Origin: an uncultured delta proteobacterium
GTDB taxonomy: Bacteria; Myxococcota_A; Polyangia; Polyangiales; Polyangiaceae
NCBI GenBank assembly: GCA_903906315.1
Contig: CAIVJW010000256.1
Span: forward strand, 1-62,607
Length of the DNA: 62,607 nt
Direction of reading: 5' to 3'
The notes beneath the pieces are model-generated. The model saw nothing but the letters and a program-made list of their open reading frames with translations. It did not search any database and was not told the origin of the DNA. A program made the position numbers and the translations under genes. Shown piece by piece: positions 1 to 15,002 of the stretch (the stretch's first letter is position 1; every line of letters starts with the position of its first letter).

Positions 1-1
1 C

Positions 2-1168
<1,167 letters not shown>

Positions 1169-1170
1169 CC

Positions 1171-1734
1171 ATGGCCGGGCCCGACACGCTCTTGCTCGAG
1201 ATCGTGACGCCCACCGGCGTCGCGCTCAGCGAGCACGTCACCGACGTCACCGCCCCGAGCATCGCCGGGGAGTTCGGCGTCCTGCCCGGTCACCTGCCGC
1301 TGCTCGCCGGTCTCCGCACGGGCATCGTCACCTACCACCAGGACGGCGCCGAGCACCGCTTCGCCGTGGCCCAGGGCTTCGCCGAGGTCGCCCACGAGCG
1401 CACGCTCCTCCTGACGGACCGCTTCGCCCACAAGGACGACGTGAACGTCATCGTGGTGCGCGAGCGCCTCAAGGAGGTGAGCGAAGAGATCACCACCTGG
1501 CAGGGCGAGCTCGCCGATCCGCGCCGCAAGGACCTGATCGAGGAAGAGCAATGGCTCGCCGTCCAGCTGGAGCTGATCGGCGACCCGCCGCCCCCGACGG
1601 TGCGCGAGGACACCCGCTTCCTCGCCGCTCACGCCGAGACGCTGCCGCTCGCCGAGCAGATCGAGGGCCAGCAGCCGGACGAGGATCTCACCGACCACGT
1701 CGGCCCCGGCTCGGCCTTCCCCGACCCGAAGTAG
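1171..1734 (+). CDS. atpC: F1 ATP synthase subunit epsilon with C-terminal extension
   Basis: Epsilon subunit of F1 ATP synthase, part of the rotor stalk and an intrinsic inhibitor of ATP hydrolysis. The ATG follows the atpD stop by 2 bases. The N-terminal beta-sandwich is clear: LLLEIVTPTG near the start, then GEFGVLPGHLPLLAGLRTG, which is the family signature around residues 30-50. At 187 residues it is about 50 longer than usual for the family (130-140). The extra part is an acidic, proline-containing tail with no recognised motif, placed after the two-helix C-terminal domain. The last gene of the atp operon here; a strong hairpin follows the stop. Confidence 0.95.
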   Translation: MAGPDTLLLEIVTPTGVALSEHVTDVTAPSIAGEFGVLPGHLPLLAGLRTGIVTYHQDGAEHRFAVAQGFAEVAHERTLLLTDRFAHKDDVNVIVVRERLKEVSEEITTWQGELADPRRKDLIEEEQWLAVQLELIGDPPPPTVREDTRFLAAHAETLPLAEQIEGQQPDEDLTDHVGPGSAFPDPK

Positions 1735-1761
1735 CCCGCCCTGCAGCGCTTCCCCCCACCG

Positions 1762-1791
1762 ACACGTGAGCCCCCCGTCGGGCTCACGTGT
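1762..1791 (+). terminator. Hairpin after the atp operon
   Basis: A perfect 12-bp inverted repeat (ACACGTGAGCCC paired with GGGCTCACGTGT) with a 6-base loop lies 27 bases after the atpC stop. No T-tract follows, so it is a stable hairpin that probably ends or protects the atp transcript rather than a textbook intrinsic terminator. Confidence 0.6.
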
Positions 1792-1898
1792 AGTCGGCCT
1801 TGCGCCGAGCCGTCGTTCGCCGAACACTCGACGATGGGGCGAACGCGCCCCACGCGCAGGGGCCCTCCCTGCGCGGGCTGGGGTCCCTCCTTCATCGC

Positions 1899-3857
1899 AT
1901 GATCTCCCCCGAGACCATCGCGCTCGTCAAAGAGCGCACCGATCTGGTCGCCCTCATCGGCGAGAACGTGAAGCTGACCCGCCGCGGGAGAAGCTTCGTG
2001 GGCCTGTGCCCGTTCCACAAGGAGAAGTCCCCGAGCTTCCACGTGAGCCCGGAGCGCGGCTACTTTCACTGCTTCGGCTGCAAGGAGTCCGGCACGGCCG
2101 TCGACTTCCTGATGAAGGCCGAGGGCCAGACGTTCCCCGAGGCCGTCAAGAGCCTCGCCGAGCGCGCCGGCATCGAGATCGAGGAGACCCTCACCGATGT
2201 GGAGCGGCGCGAGGCCAACGCTGCAAAGCGAGCGAAGGACGACCTCTACGCGGTCAACGCGCTCGCGGCGACGTACTACGAGCGCTGCCTGCGCGACCCG
2301 CAGAGCGGCGGCCACCCGCTCTCCGGCTACGCTCGCGCCGAGCTCCTGAAGCGTGGTCTTCCGTGGGCCCAGCCTCTCGACACGGCCGAAGGGCAGCCGA
2401 TCGACCAGGTCGCCGCGACGCTGCAAGCCTTCCGCATCGGCTACGCGCCCTTCGGCTGGGATGGCCTGGCGAGCTTCCTCCGCCAGCAGGGCGTCTCGCC
2501 GCTCGCGGCCGAGCGGGTCGGCCTGCTCGTGCCGCGCTCGAGCGGCAGCGGCCACTACGACCGCTTCCGACACAGGCTCATGTTCGCGGTCAGCGACGTG
2601 ATGGGCCGCATCCTCGCCTTCAGCGGCCGCGCCCTGCCCGACCCGCCTCCGGCGGAGATCTCTTCGCTCGGCATCAGCGGACCGTCGACCGCGAACGCGG
2701 ACGGTCCTCCGGCCAAGTACGTCAACAGCCCGGAATCGCCCATCTACACGAAGGGCGATCACCTGTTCGGCCTCTACCAGGCGCGCCAGGCGATCCGACA
2801 GGAGAACGAGGCGGTCCTCGTCGAGGGCAACTTCGACGTCGTCTCCCTGCACGCGCGCGGGGTCGCCAATGTCGTCGCGCCGCTCGGCACCGCCTTCACC
2901 TCGGCGCAGGCCAAGCTACTCAAGCGCTTCGCCCCCACCGCGGTGATCCTGTTCGACGGCGACGCCGCCGGCCGTAAGGCGACCCGCGCCTCCCGCACGT
3001 CGTGCCGCGAGGGCGGCCTCACCGCCCGGGTCGCCATCCTGCCGCAGGGCGTCGACCCCGACGACCTGGCACGCACGGAAGGACCGGAGGGCGTGAAGCG
3101 GATCGTGAAGGGCGCCCGCGGGATGCTCGAGTACCTGATCGACGAGGCCCTCGCCTCCACGGCCTTCGGAGGCGCCACGCTGACCGAGCAGCTCGCGCGA
3201 ATTCGGAGCGTCGCCACCCTGCTCCGAGACGAGGACGACCCTACGCTTCGGATGATGGCCAAGAGCTACGCCGACCAGCTGTCGGCGCAGCTTGTCATCA
3301 ACGGCCGTTCGCCCACCGATCTGCGCCAGCTCGAGCAAATCATGGACCAGGCGATGCACCGGCCGGAGGCGGCCGCCGAGGAACACGATGCGTCCTTGAC
3401 CCGTGGCGAGACGGCGCGCTCGCGATCGTCGATCCCGCAGATTGGCTTCGACACCGTCGGCGCGCTCATCGACTTCCCCGAGCTGCTCTCCGACGACGAG
3501 GTGGCCGAGGCGCTCGGCATCCTCGACGGCGAGACGGCGCTTGCGGTCGCCGCACTGCGTCAGGCATTCTCCCCTGAAAAGGGGCTCGTGGGGGCTGATT
3601 TCCTTGCGCTTTTGCCCCCGCCGATCCATGCATTCGCCGCTGGACGACTGGCTTCGCCCGCCTTCGAGGGGCTCGGTGACGCGAAGGTCGCGCTCTTGAG
3701 AAACGCAGGGAAGTTGGAGCGGTTGAGCTTGAAGCGCGAGAACGCCGCCGTGGTGGATAAGCTCCACCGGGTCGGTTCGCAGGGGGACGCAGCTGCGGAG
3801 GACGAGCTACTCCGCGAGGTTCAACGGAGGTCGCGAAGGAAGCTGGGGCTGTCGTGA
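1899..3857 (+). CDS. dnaG: DNA primase DnaG
   Basis: Primase that makes RNA primers at the replication fork. The 652-residue protein begins MISPETIALVKERTDLV, the canonical DnaG N-terminus, so the ATG at 1899 is preferred over an in-frame start about 100 bases upstream. The CHC2 zinc finger is complete: C37, H40, C58 and C61 in CPFHKEKSPSF and YFHCFGC. The catalytic TOPRIM region carries EGNFDVV near residue 308 and the acidic pair in LFDGDAAGRKA. The C-terminal helicase-interaction region is less conserved but of normal length. The gene sits between the atp operon and rpoD, recalling the macromolecular-synthesis operon without rpsU. A T-tract terminator separates it from rpoD. Confidence 0.97.
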   Translation: MISPETIALVKERTDLVALIGENVKLTRRGRSFVGLCPFHKEKSPSFHVSPERGYFHCFGCKESGTAVDFLMKAEGQTFPEAVKSLAERAGIEIEETLTDVERREANAAKRAKDDLYAVNALAATYYERCLRDPQSGGHPLSGYARAELLKRGLPWAQPLDTAEGQPIDQVAATLQAFRIGYAPFGWDGLASFLRQQGVSPLAAERVGLLVPRSSGSGHYDRFRHRLMFAVSDVMGRILAFSGRALPDPPPAEISSLGISGPSTANADGPPAKYVNSPESPIYTKGDHLFGLYQARQAIRQENEAVLVEGNFDVVSLHARGVANVVAPLGTAFTSAQAKLLKRFAPTAVILFDGDAAGRKATRASRTSCREGGLTARVAILPQGVDPDDLARTEGPEGVKRIVKGARGMLEYLIDEALASTAFGGATLTEQLARIRSVATLLRDEDDPTLRMMAKSYADQLSAQLVINGRSPTDLRQLEQIMDQAMHRPEAAAEEHDASLTRGETARSRSSIPQIGFDTVGALIDFPELLSDDEVAEALGILDGETALAVAALRQAFSPEKGLVGADFLALLPPPIHAFAAGRLASPAFEGLGDAKVALLRNAGKLERLSLKRENAAVVDKLHRVGSQGDAAAEDELLREVQRRSRRKLGLS

Positions 3858-3901
3858 CGCGACCCGGCCGTGCGAGCACGCCGGAAACGCGACGATTGGG
3901 A

Positions 3902-3972
3902 CCGCCTGTGCGCGACCTCGGGGGGCCACGGCCTTCGAGTGATGCGAGCGCACGCAGGCGGATTGTTTTTTT
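3902..3972 (+). terminator. Rho-independent terminator between dnaG and rpoD
   Basis: CCGCCTG plus TGCGC (3902-3913) pairs with GCGCA plus CAGGCGG (3948-3961), with a CG bulge. A nested hairpin (CTCG..GGCC ac GGCC..CGAG, 3917-3939) sits inside the loop. The stem is followed by ATTG and seven Ts at 3966-3972. This is the only stem with a long T-run noticed in the window. It would end or attenuate transcription coming out of dnaG just upstream of rpoD. Confidence 0.75.
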
Positions 3973-4049
3973 CTCGACTCCGGCCGGGTGCCGGGACCGT
4001 CTTCGAGTAGACGCGGCGGGGATCGGCGCCGCGGGTGGAGCATGAGGTA

Positions 4050-6065
<2,016 letters not shown>

Positions 6066-6081
6066 TTCACGAATAGGACCT

Positions 6082-6109
6082 GCGAGCGGCCGCACCGGTG
6101 GCCGCTCGC
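6082..6109 (+). terminator. Hairpin after rpoD
   Basis: Perfect 10-bp inverted repeat GCGAGCGGCC / GGCCGCTCGC with an 8-base loop, starting 16 bases after the rpoD stop. No T-tract follows. It is the likely 3' end of the rpoD transcript. Confidence 0.55.
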
Positions 6110-6297
6110 CGGCTCCGAACCCCGCGCGCCGGTCGGGCGGTTCGGCCAAAGCGGGTCGTACGCGGCCTCGCTCCCGGATCCTCGCGCCATCGCGGGGCGG
6201 TCGGCGAATCGAGGGGACCGTGGCCCCGCGCTGACGTGATACGATTCGACCTCGATCGGGCCTGCAAATCTCGCGGGCCACCGCGCTCAGGACGACC

Positions 6298-6639
6298 ATG
6301 ACGCTGCGCCGCTTCGGTCTCCCCCGCCTCGCCATCCTCATCGTAGCGTTCAGCGCACTCACTGGCTGTGGCCGGACGATGACCGACGAGGACTGCCGCA
6401 AGGTCGCCGACAACATGCTCCACGTCTGGCAGACGGAGGCGAAGAAGACTGCGCCCGAAGCCGGTCCAGGTGTGGAGAAGGCCGCGGCCGTGATCCGGTC
6501 CGAGGGCGACAAGCTCGTCGGCGACTGGTCAGCCGAGTGCCGGAAAGAGCTCGTCGACCGCCGCGTCGACCCGCGCGAGCTCGACTGCCTCCTCTCGGCG
6601 AAGTCGATCGATCAGATCAACAAATGCGCCGAGCTGTAG
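6298..6639 (+). CDS. Small putative lipoprotein of unknown function
   Basis: A 113-residue protein with a basic start, a hydrophobic stretch and a lipobox-like LTGC at residues 21-24, so probably exported and lipid-anchored. The mature part is short, hydrophilic and contains further cysteines (in EDCRK, AECRK, LDCLL and NKCAEL) that could form disulfides. No known domain was recognised. It stands alone between rpoD and the convergent rhomboid gene, with 232 bases upstream that hold the rpoD hairpin and little else. The function is unknown. Confidence 0.7.
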   Translation: MTLRRFGLPRLAILIVAFSALTGCGRTMTDEDCRKVADNMLHVWQTEAKKTAPEAGPGVEKAAAVIRSEGDKLVGDWSAECRKELVDRRVDPRELDCLLSAKSIDQINKCAEL

Positions 6640-6654
6640 CCTCGACAAGGCCGC

Positions 6655-6679
6655 AACCTGCCCCAGGCCTGGTCAGGTT
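6655..6679. terminator. Hairpin between convergent genes
   Basis: AACCTG pairs with CAGGTT around an inner CCAGGCCTGG palindrome, placed between the small lipoprotein gene and the convergent rhomboid gene. It could serve transcripts from both sides. No T-tract is present. Confidence 0.4.
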
Positions 6680-6740
6680 CGCAGAGCGATAATCGCAAAG
6701 CTTCCCTGCGGGGCCCCCAGCGCGTGGCACCGGCAGGGCG

Positions 6741-7511
6741 CTAGTTGAGGTACCGCTTGTCCTTCGGCGGTTCGTCGCCGCCGCCGTGGATGATGCGCAG
6801 GGGCGGGCCCCCGCGACGCGCGGTCGGCGGCGTGGGACGGCGTCCGTCCGACTCCAGGTGCCTCAAGCGCAGTCGAAGCCATGCCCGCCGCAAGGCGCCG
6901 CCGCGTCCGAGCACGTAGGCCGCGCCGACCGCCATGCCACCGAAGTGCGCGGCAGCGGAGACGCCCTCGGAGAGGCTGATCGCGTTGAGCACCTCGAAGC
7001 CGAGGGTGACCCACACGAGCGTGAGGCCGCGCATACGCACGAAGAAGAACATCATCTCGCGGTCGCGGAACGTGAGCCCCCACGCGACCACGCTGCCTAG
7101 CACGACGCCCGAGGCCCCAACGACGGGAGCCGCGCGAAGGCCGACCGCAGCAGCGCCAAGCACGAACAAGCCGCCGGCGAGCGCGGCGGCGAGGGTGAAG
7201 AGGAGAAACCGCCGCCAACCCCACAGCTCCTCGAGGTCGGGCGCGAAGAAGTACAGGCCGATCGCGTTGAACAGCAGGTGCTGCGGCTCGGTAAGCGAGT
7301 GCAGCAGCGCGTACGTGAGGAGCGTCCAGGGGCGGTCGCCGCGCAGGACCATGGTGGGGTCGAGCACCAGCGCGCGGTAGAGGTCGGCCATCGCCGGGGA
7401 GACGCGGACGGCCACGGCGAAGGCGACGAACGTCACGCCGAGCACGATGAGCGTCCACCGCACGACCGGGGTCGGCGGACGGAATCCGAGGCTCGATCGC
7501 TGGTTCGGCAT
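6741..7511 (-). CDS. Rhomboid family intramembrane serine protease
   Basis: A multi-pass membrane protein of 256 residues with the rhomboid active site: GASG with the nucleophile at S134, and the catalytic histidine H189 in AAHFGG. The family's conserved H78/N82 pair is present in HLLFNAIG on the second core helix. About six membrane helices are visible, followed by a basic, soluble C-terminal tail of about 50 residues. The ATG at 7511 is chosen because an upstream extension would run into bamA and is low-complexity. The gene lies directly downstream of bamA on the same strand. The substrate cannot be told from sequence. Confidence 0.9.
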   Translation of the reverse strand: MPNQRSSLGFRPPTPVVRWTLIVLGVTFVAFAVAVRVSPAMADLYRALVLDPTMVLRGDRPWTLLTYALLHSLTEPQHLLFNAIGLYFFAPDLEELWGWRRFLLFTLAAALAGGLFVLGAAAVGLRAAPVVGASGVVLGSVVAWGLTFRDREMMFFFVRMRGLTLVWVTLGFEVLNAISLSEGVSAAAHFGGMAVGAAYVLGRGGALRRAWLRLRLRHLESDGRRPTPPTARRGGPPLRIIHGGGDEPPKDKRYLN

Positions 7512-7668
7512 CAGCCAAGCATAGGTTGGCGGGAGCGCGAGCGCACGCCCGCCGGCGCGCGAATCACCGAGATCGCTCGGCCGATCGCCGCGCGACGTAC
7601 CGATGGGGCCTGCGTCCAGAACGAGGTCGGCGCCCGAAAGATGGGGCTGCTCGCGACCCCGTGCTCCG

Positions 7669-10362
7669 TCAGAAGAAGTTGCCGATCGTGAACTCGAAGA
7701 CGCTGGGCTGCTCGTACGCGAGGCGCTTGAAGGGGAAGCCCCACTCGAAGCGCAGCGGACCAAGCGGCGAGAACCAGCGGATTCCGAAGCCCCACGACGT
7801 TCGGACGTCGAGCAGGCTCGCGGCCGAGAAGCACGGATTCGTGACGTTGTTCGGCGAAGCCGGCGCCGCCTTGCAGTAGAGCGGCTCCAGGTTCCAGGCG
7901 TTGCCGAGGTCGGTGAACACGACGCCGCGGATGCCGACCTTGTCGACGATCGGGAACTCGAACTCCAGGTTCTGGTAGTACATCATGTTGCCGCCGATGT
8001 TGGCGCCGTCCAGGATGGGCACGGCGTTCTCGTCGAGCGACTGCTTGAGCGGGAGGCGGGGGCCGAGGCTGCGGAGGGGGAAGCCGCGGACGTCGAGGAT
8101 GCCGCCGAGGAAGAAGCGCGCGAAGATCGGCACGCCCCTGTCGCGGGGGCTCGTGACGAGGCCACCCTCCATGTTGAGCTTGAGGACGAAGCCTTCGGCG
8201 ATCGGGTAGTAGAAGCGGCCGGTGCCGCGCCAGCGGACGAACTCGTTGTCGCTGCCGAAGGCCGACGACGCGGCCTCGACCGATCCCTGCAGGTACACGC
8301 CTTTGGTCGGGAAGAGGCGGTTGTTGCGGGTGTCGTAGGTCAGCGCCGGGCGGACGCTCGAGGTGATGCCGTCGTTGAAGAGGTTCGCGAGCGGGAGGCG
8401 CTGGAAGACGCTGACGGCGGTCGACGTTCCGAAGAACGTCGAGGTCGTCGAGGTCGAGACCTTGTCGCGCGAGAGGGTGTACGCGACCGACGCGCGCAGC
8501 TCCGGGTCGATCAGCGGGTAGCTGAACGTCAGCGAGCCGCCGATCGAGGTCTGCGAGAACTGGTTGTAGATCCGCAGCTGGTCGAAGACGTTCGCGCTCA
8601 TCGCGAACGGGCTGTCGAGGAAGTACGGCTCGTAGAACCGGATGTCGATGAGCTGCCGCAGGCCCGAGATCTGGGCCTGCAGGGCGAGGGACTGCCCGTT
8701 GCCGAAGAGGTTCGCCTGCTGAACCTGGGCGGTGGCGATGAAGTTCTCGATGCTGGAGAAGCCCGCGCCGACCTGGAACGTGCCGGTCGGCTTCTCGCCG
8801 ACCTCGACGTTGATGTTCACGTGGTCGGCGTCGTCGCCCTGCTCGGTCGAGAGGTCGACGCGCTCGAAGTAGCCGAGGGCGGTCACGCGGCGCTTCGAGC
8901 GCTCGAGCTTCGTCTCGCTGAAGAGCTCGCGCTCCTTGATCTCGAGCTCGCGGCGGATGACCTTGTCGCGCGTCTTGGTGTTGCCGCGGACCTCGATGCG
9001 ACCGAAGTAGACGAGGTTGTGCCTGCGGATCGGCACGACGATGTCGACCTCGCGGCGCTCGCCGTCGAGCTGGGTCTCCGGCGGCGCCTCGACGTTCGCG
9101 TAGCCGGCGTCCCGGTAGAGCGTCTGGACGGAGCCCAAGTCCTTCGCGAGCTCGGCGCGGTTGAACCAATCGCCGGGCTTGGCGCGCACCATGTCGCGGA
9201 GGTGGCGTCGGCCGCCGAGGGGCTCGATTTCCTTGCCGTCCTCGTCGCGCTCGTAGATGCGAAGCTGCCGGATCTTGTAGCGCGGCCCCTCGTTGACGGT
9301 GATCGTGACCTCGATGCCCGCACGGTCGGGCGTGAGCATCACCCGCGGCGTCGCGATCTGAACGGAGAGGTAACCGCGGTCGTAGTAGAGGGCGGACAGG
9401 ACGAGGATGTCGCGCTCGAATGCGTCCTGGCGGAAGCCGCCGCCCGTGCCGAAGTCGAAGAAGCTCGACTGGCCGGTGAGCATGACCTCGCGGAGCTCGT
9501 CCTCGGGGACGTGGTTGTTCCCGATGAACGTCACGCGGCGGACGGTGACCTTCTGGTGCTCGCGGACGTTGAAGCGGAGGATGACCTCGTTGTCGCGCTG
9601 CGGGAGGATCTCGTTTGTGACCTCGGCGAGGAAGTAGCCCTCCTCGGCGTACTTGTCGCGGAGCTTCTGGAGCCCGCGCCGGATGGCCGCGTAGCTCAGG
9701 ATCTGGCCCGCCTTGACCTCGACCGCCAAGGCCTCGGTCAGGTCGTCGTTGTCGACCTTCTCGTTGCCCTTGAACTCGACGGCCTTGATGCTCGGACGCT
9801 CGCGCACGAGGATGCGCAGCGTGACGCCGTCGTCGCGGCGCGTGAGATCGGCCTCGACGTCCTCGAAGAAGCCCGAGTCCCAGAGCTCGCGGATGTCCTT
9901 CGAGAGGCCCTCGGGGCTGAACGGCTTGCCGACGCGGGTCTGCGACAGGTAGGTCAGTACGTCCTCGGTCGAGATGCGGCGGTTGCCGGCGACCACGACC
10001 TTCGCGACGTTCTGGCCGCGGGAGAGCTCGGCCTCGCTCGCCGGCGAGGGCGGAGGCGCGGGTGCGTCCGCGGGACCGACGACCGGGGCCGCAGAACCTG
10101 CGGCGGGCGCGGCGATCGGCGAGGCGCCCACCGCCGGCCTGGCGCTCGACGGGGGCGCCGGCGCGGCGACCGGAGCCGCGGGCGCCGGCCTCGAGGGCGC
10201 GGGCTGGGCGAGCGCGAGCCCCCGCGACGTCGGGCCAAAAAGGCACGCAATAACGGCCACTAACGCGGCGAGCGCGCGCCACCGGCCGCGGTCCGGACGC
10301 TCAGGCGCGCGGCTCGCGCGGCGAGGATTGGCACCGCGGTGGGGGGTCGAGGGCGCGTGCAA
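7669..10362 (-). CDS. bamA: Outer-membrane protein assembly factor BamA
   Basis: The central Omp85 protein of the BAM complex, which folds beta-barrels into the outer membrane. It is 897 residues long, somewhat above the usual ~800. The N-terminus has a signal segment (around RALAALVAVIACLFG) and a roughly 60-residue Ala/Pro-rich linker. POTRA repeats follow from about residue 120, recognisable by patterns such as FKGNEKVDNDDL, FIGNNHVPEDEL and VRGNTKTRDKVIRREL. The 16-strand barrel has the conserved DVRGF motif and ends in a terminal phenylalanine (TIGNFF), the outer-membrane sorting signal. The assigned start is a TTG at 10362 with only a weak upstream GGGG; the exact start is uncertain. 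The divergent parC gene lies upstream. Confidence 0.95.
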   Translation of the reverse strand: MHAPSTPHRGANPRRASRAPERPDRGRWRALAALVAVIACLFGPTSRGLALAQPAPSRPAPAAPVAAPAPPSSARPAVGASPIAAPAAGSAAPVVGPADAPAPPPSPASEAELSRGQNVAKVVVAGNRRISTEDVLTYLSQTRVGKPFSPEGLSKDIRELWDSGFFEDVEADLTRRDDGVTLRILVRERPSIKAVEFKGNEKVDNDDLTEALAVEVKAGQILSYAAIRRGLQKLRDKYAEEGYFLAEVTNEILPQRDNEVILRFNVREHQKVTVRRVTFIGNNHVPEDELREVMLTGQSSFFDFGTGGGFRQDAFERDILVLSALYYDRGYLSVQIATPRVMLTPDRAGIEVTITVNEGPRYKIRQLRIYERDEDGKEIEPLGGRRHLRDMVRAKPGDWFNRAELAKDLGSVQTLYRDAGYANVEAPPETQLDGERREVDIVVPIRRHNLVYFGRIEVRGNTKTRDKVIRRELEIKERELFSETKLERSKRRVTALGYFERVDLSTEQGDDADHVNINVEVGEKPTGTFQVGAGFSSIENFIATAQVQQANLFGNGQSLALQAQISGLRQLIDIRFYEPYFLDSPFAMSANVFDQLRIYNQFSQTSIGGSLTFSYPLIDPELRASVAYTLSRDKVSTSTTSTFFGTSTAVSVFQRLPLANLFNDGITSSVRPALTYDTRNNRLFPTKGVYLQGSVEAASSAFGSDNEFVRWRGTGRFYYPIAEGFVLKLNMEGGLVTSPRDRGVPIFARFFLGGILDVRGFPLRSLGPRLPLKQSLDENAVPILDGANIGGNMMYYQNLEFEFPIVDKVGIRGVVFTDLGNAWNLEPLYCKAAPASPNNVTNPCFSAASLLDVRTSWGFGIRWFSPLGPLRFEWGFPFKRLAYEQPSVFEFTIGNFF

Positions 10363-10603
10363 GGCGACACCCCGTAGCCCATAGAGCCGATGGCCTCAAG
10401 GCTTGAACGCGAAGAGTCGCGGCGTCCGACCGCGCGCGACGAGGTTTCGTGCACGATCGGCGCTGCGACGCCGGGCCTGGTGGCGGTCGGACAGCTCGTC
10501 GAGGCGCGGGCGCGCTTGACCGGATCGGGCCGGCTGGGTAATGCGATGCAGCCCCGAGGCCACTGAACGCCGGTTTACTACCGGCGACCGGAGACGAACC
10601 GAC

Positions 10604-13063
10604 GTGCCCCGCATCGATCAGCTGGACCTGCCCCTGAGCGGCGACGGACCTCGCCGCGGCAAGGGCGGCCCGCCCCACGGCTCCGACCCCCCTGCCCCGA
10701 TCATCCCCGACACGTCCCTCGCCGAAGAGGCGCAGCGCAAGTACCTGAACTACGCGCTCAGCGTCATCACGTCGCGCGCCCTGCCCGACGTGCGAGACGG
10801 GCTGAAGCCGGTGCAGCGTCGCATCCTCTACGCGATGGCGAACGACCTGCACCTGGGGCCGGACGCGCGGTTCCGAAAGAGCGCGGCGGTCGTCGGCGAC
10901 GTGATGGGCAAGTACCACCCGCACGGCGACACCGCGATCTACGACGCGATGGTGCGCCTGGCGCAGGACTGGGTCATGCGCGCGGCCCTCGTCTCCGGTC
11001 AGGGGAATTTCGGCTCGATCGACGGCGATTCGCCCGCCGCCATGCGCTACACGGAGACCCGCCTCCGCCCGCTGGCCATGGAGCTGCTCGCCGAGCTCGG
11101 CAAGAAGACGGTGGAGTGGCGGCCAAACTACGACGGCACGCGCTTCGAGCCGATCGTGCTGCCGAGCCGGCTGCCGAACCTGCTCATCAACGGGTCGCAG
11201 GGCATCGCCGTCGGCATGGCGACGAGCATCCCGCCGCACAACCTCGGCGAGGTCGTCGACGCGTGCATCGCGCTCGTCCCCGAGATGATGTCGCGACCGG
11301 CGCCGCACGCCGAGGGCGGGGACGCCGGGCTCTCGACCAGCAAGCTGCTCAGCCTGGTCAAAGGCCCCGATTTTCCGACGGGAGGGCAGCTCCACGCGAC
11401 CAAGGCGGAGCTGCTCCAGGTCTACGAAACGGGGTCGGGATCGCTTCGCCTGCGCGGCGAGTGGCGGAGCGAGGAGGATAGCCGGCGCGGTTCCGGCCCG
11501 ATCGTGGTGCTGACGTCGATCCCGTACGGCGTGGAGCGCAAGGCGATCGTCGAGAAGGTCGCCGAGGTCATCATCTCGAAGAAGCTGCCGAGCCTCGTCG
11601 ACGTGCGCGACGAGTCCACCGACGTCATCCGCGTCGTGCTCGAGCTCAAGCGCGGCACCGACCCGCAGCTGGTGATGGCCTACCTGTACAAGCACACGCC
11701 GCTCGCGGTGAGCGTGCAGGTGAACCTCACGTGTCTGGTGCCGACCGACAACCCGGAGGTCGCCGCGCCACGACGCCTCGGCCTGCGAGAGATGCTCACG
11801 CAGTTTCTCGCGTTCCGCTACTCGACCGTCACGCGGCGCATCGGCTTCGACCTCGGCGAGCTGTCGAAGCGGATTCACCTCCTCGAGGGCTTCGAGAAGG
11901 TCTTCGACGCGCTCGACGAGGTCATCAAGATCATCCGCAAGAGCGAGGGCAAGGCCGACGCCGCCGAGAAGCTCATGGCGCGCTTCGGCCTCTCGGAGGA
12001 GCAGACCGAGGCGATCCTCGAGCTCAAGCTCTACCGCCTCGCCAAGCTCGAGATCCTGGTCGTTCGCAAGGACCTAGCCGAGAAGCGCACCGAGGCGAAG
12101 AAGCTCGACACGCTGCTGAAGAGCGACGAAAAGCGCTGGAACCTCGTGCGCGAGGAGCTCGTCGAGATCAAGGCGAAGTACGCCGACAAGCGCCGCACCA
12201 AGATCATGGGCAGCATCGACGAGCCCGAGTACGCGGCCGAGGACTTCATCATCGCCGAGGACGCGAACGTGATCCTGTCGGCGCAGGGCTGGGTGAAGCG
12301 AGTGCGCGAGGTGAAGGACCTCGGGGCCACACGGCTGCGCGAGGGCGACTCCGTGCTGACGGCCATCGCCGGCTCGACGCGCGCGTCGGTCGCGTTCCTG
12401 TCGAACCTCGGGGGCTGCTACGTGTGTCGCATCCACGACGTCGCTCCGTCCACCGGCTACGGCGACCCGGTGCAGAAGCTCTTCAAGCTGGCGGACGGCG
12501 AGCGGATGATCGGCATGCTGTCGTTCGACCCGCGCGCGCTCGACGTGCCCGAGCCGACCGAGGGCGCACCCGAGCCCGAGCCGCCGTACGGGCTCGCTAT
12601 CACGAAGGGCGGCCTCGGCTTCCGCTTCTCGCTCCGGGCCCACCGCGAGCCTTCGACGCGCGCCGGACGGCGGTACGCGCGCCTCAACGAGGGCGACGAG
12701 GTCATGACCGTCCTGGTCACGTTCGGCGGCGAGAGCGTCGCGTGCGTGGCGAGCGACGGGCACGCGCTCGCGGTTCCCGTGAGCGAGATCGGGCTGCTCG
12801 GCGGCGCGGGCAAGGGATCGATGGTCATGAAGCTGACCGAGGGCGAGCGGCTCGTCGGCGCCGCGCTCCTGTGGGGAGCGCGCGACGTGATCGACGTCGA
12901 GACCGAGAAGGGCAAGGCGATGAGCCTCTCGCTCGCGAAGATCGGCGGCAGCCGCGCCGACCGCGGCAGCCCCATCGTCAAGCGCGACCGCTTCGCGCGC
13001 GTCGTCCCGCCCGAGCTCGTCCTGCCCACGCTCGACGCCCCCGAATCCCAGAAGGGTAACTGA
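10604..13063 (+). CDS. parC: Type IIA topoisomerase subunit A, ParC-like
   Basis: DNA-cleaving subunit of a type IIA topoisomerase (819 residues). The GTG at 10604 is chosen because GGAG lies 10 bases upstream; the reading frame stays open further up. The breakage-reunion domain is standard: [17 protein letters not shown], the segment [15 protein letters not shown], and the active-site tyrosine Y149 in AAMRYTE. The C-terminal domain shows weak beta-pinwheel repeats and no clear GyrA box, which favours topoisomerase IV (decatenation) over gyrase. The residue matching E. coli GyrA S83 is threonine (T110). The partner B subunit begins 1 base after the stop, and its sequence is also ParE-like. 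Confidence 0.88.
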   Translation: MPRIDQLDLPLSGDGPRRGKGGPPHGSDPPAPIIPDTSLAEEAQRKYLNYALSVITSRALPDVRDGLKPVQRRILYAMANDLHLGPDARFRKSAAVVGDVMGKYHPHGDTAIYDAMVRLAQDWVMRAALVSGQGNFGSIDGDSPAAMRYTETRLRPLAMELLAELGKKTVEWRPNYDGTRFEPIVLPSRLPNLLINGSQGIAVGMATSIPPHNLGEVVDACIALVPEMMSRPAPHAEGGDAGLSTSKLLSLVKGPDFPTGGQLHATKAELLQVYETGSGSLRLRGEWRSEEDSRRGSGPIVVLTSIPYGVERKAIVEKVAEVIISKKLPSLVDVRDESTDVIRVVLELKRGTDPQLVMAYLYKHTPLAVSVQVNLTCLVPTDNPEVAAPRRLGLREMLTQFLAFRYSTVTRRIGFDLGELSKRIHLLEGFEKVFDALDEVIKIIRKSEGKADAAEKLMARFGLSEEQTEAILELKLYRLAKLEILVVRKDLAEKRTEAKKLDTLLKSDEKRWNLVREELVEIKAKYADKRRTKIMGSIDEPEYAAEDFIIAEDANVILSAQGWVKRVREVKDLGATRLREGDSVLTAIAGSTRASVAFLSNLGGCYVCRIHDVAPSTGYGDPVQKLFKLADGERMIGMLSFDPRALDVPEPTEGAPEPEPPYGLAITKGGLGFRFSLRAHREPSTRAGRRYARLNEGDEVMTVLVTFGGESVACVASDGHALAVPVSEIGLLGGAGKGSMVMKLTEGERLVGAALLWGARDVIDVETEKGKAMSLSLAKIGGSRADRGSPIVKRDRFARVVPPELVLPTLDAPESQKGN

Positions 13064-13064
13064 C

Positions 13065-15002
<1,938 letters not shown>

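Noticed and set aside
7603-10263. Long open frame on the plus strand opposite bamA
   Set aside because: It mirrors bamA codons, as is common at very high GC. The translation is Arg/Glu/Val-rich with no domain, and bamA is certain.
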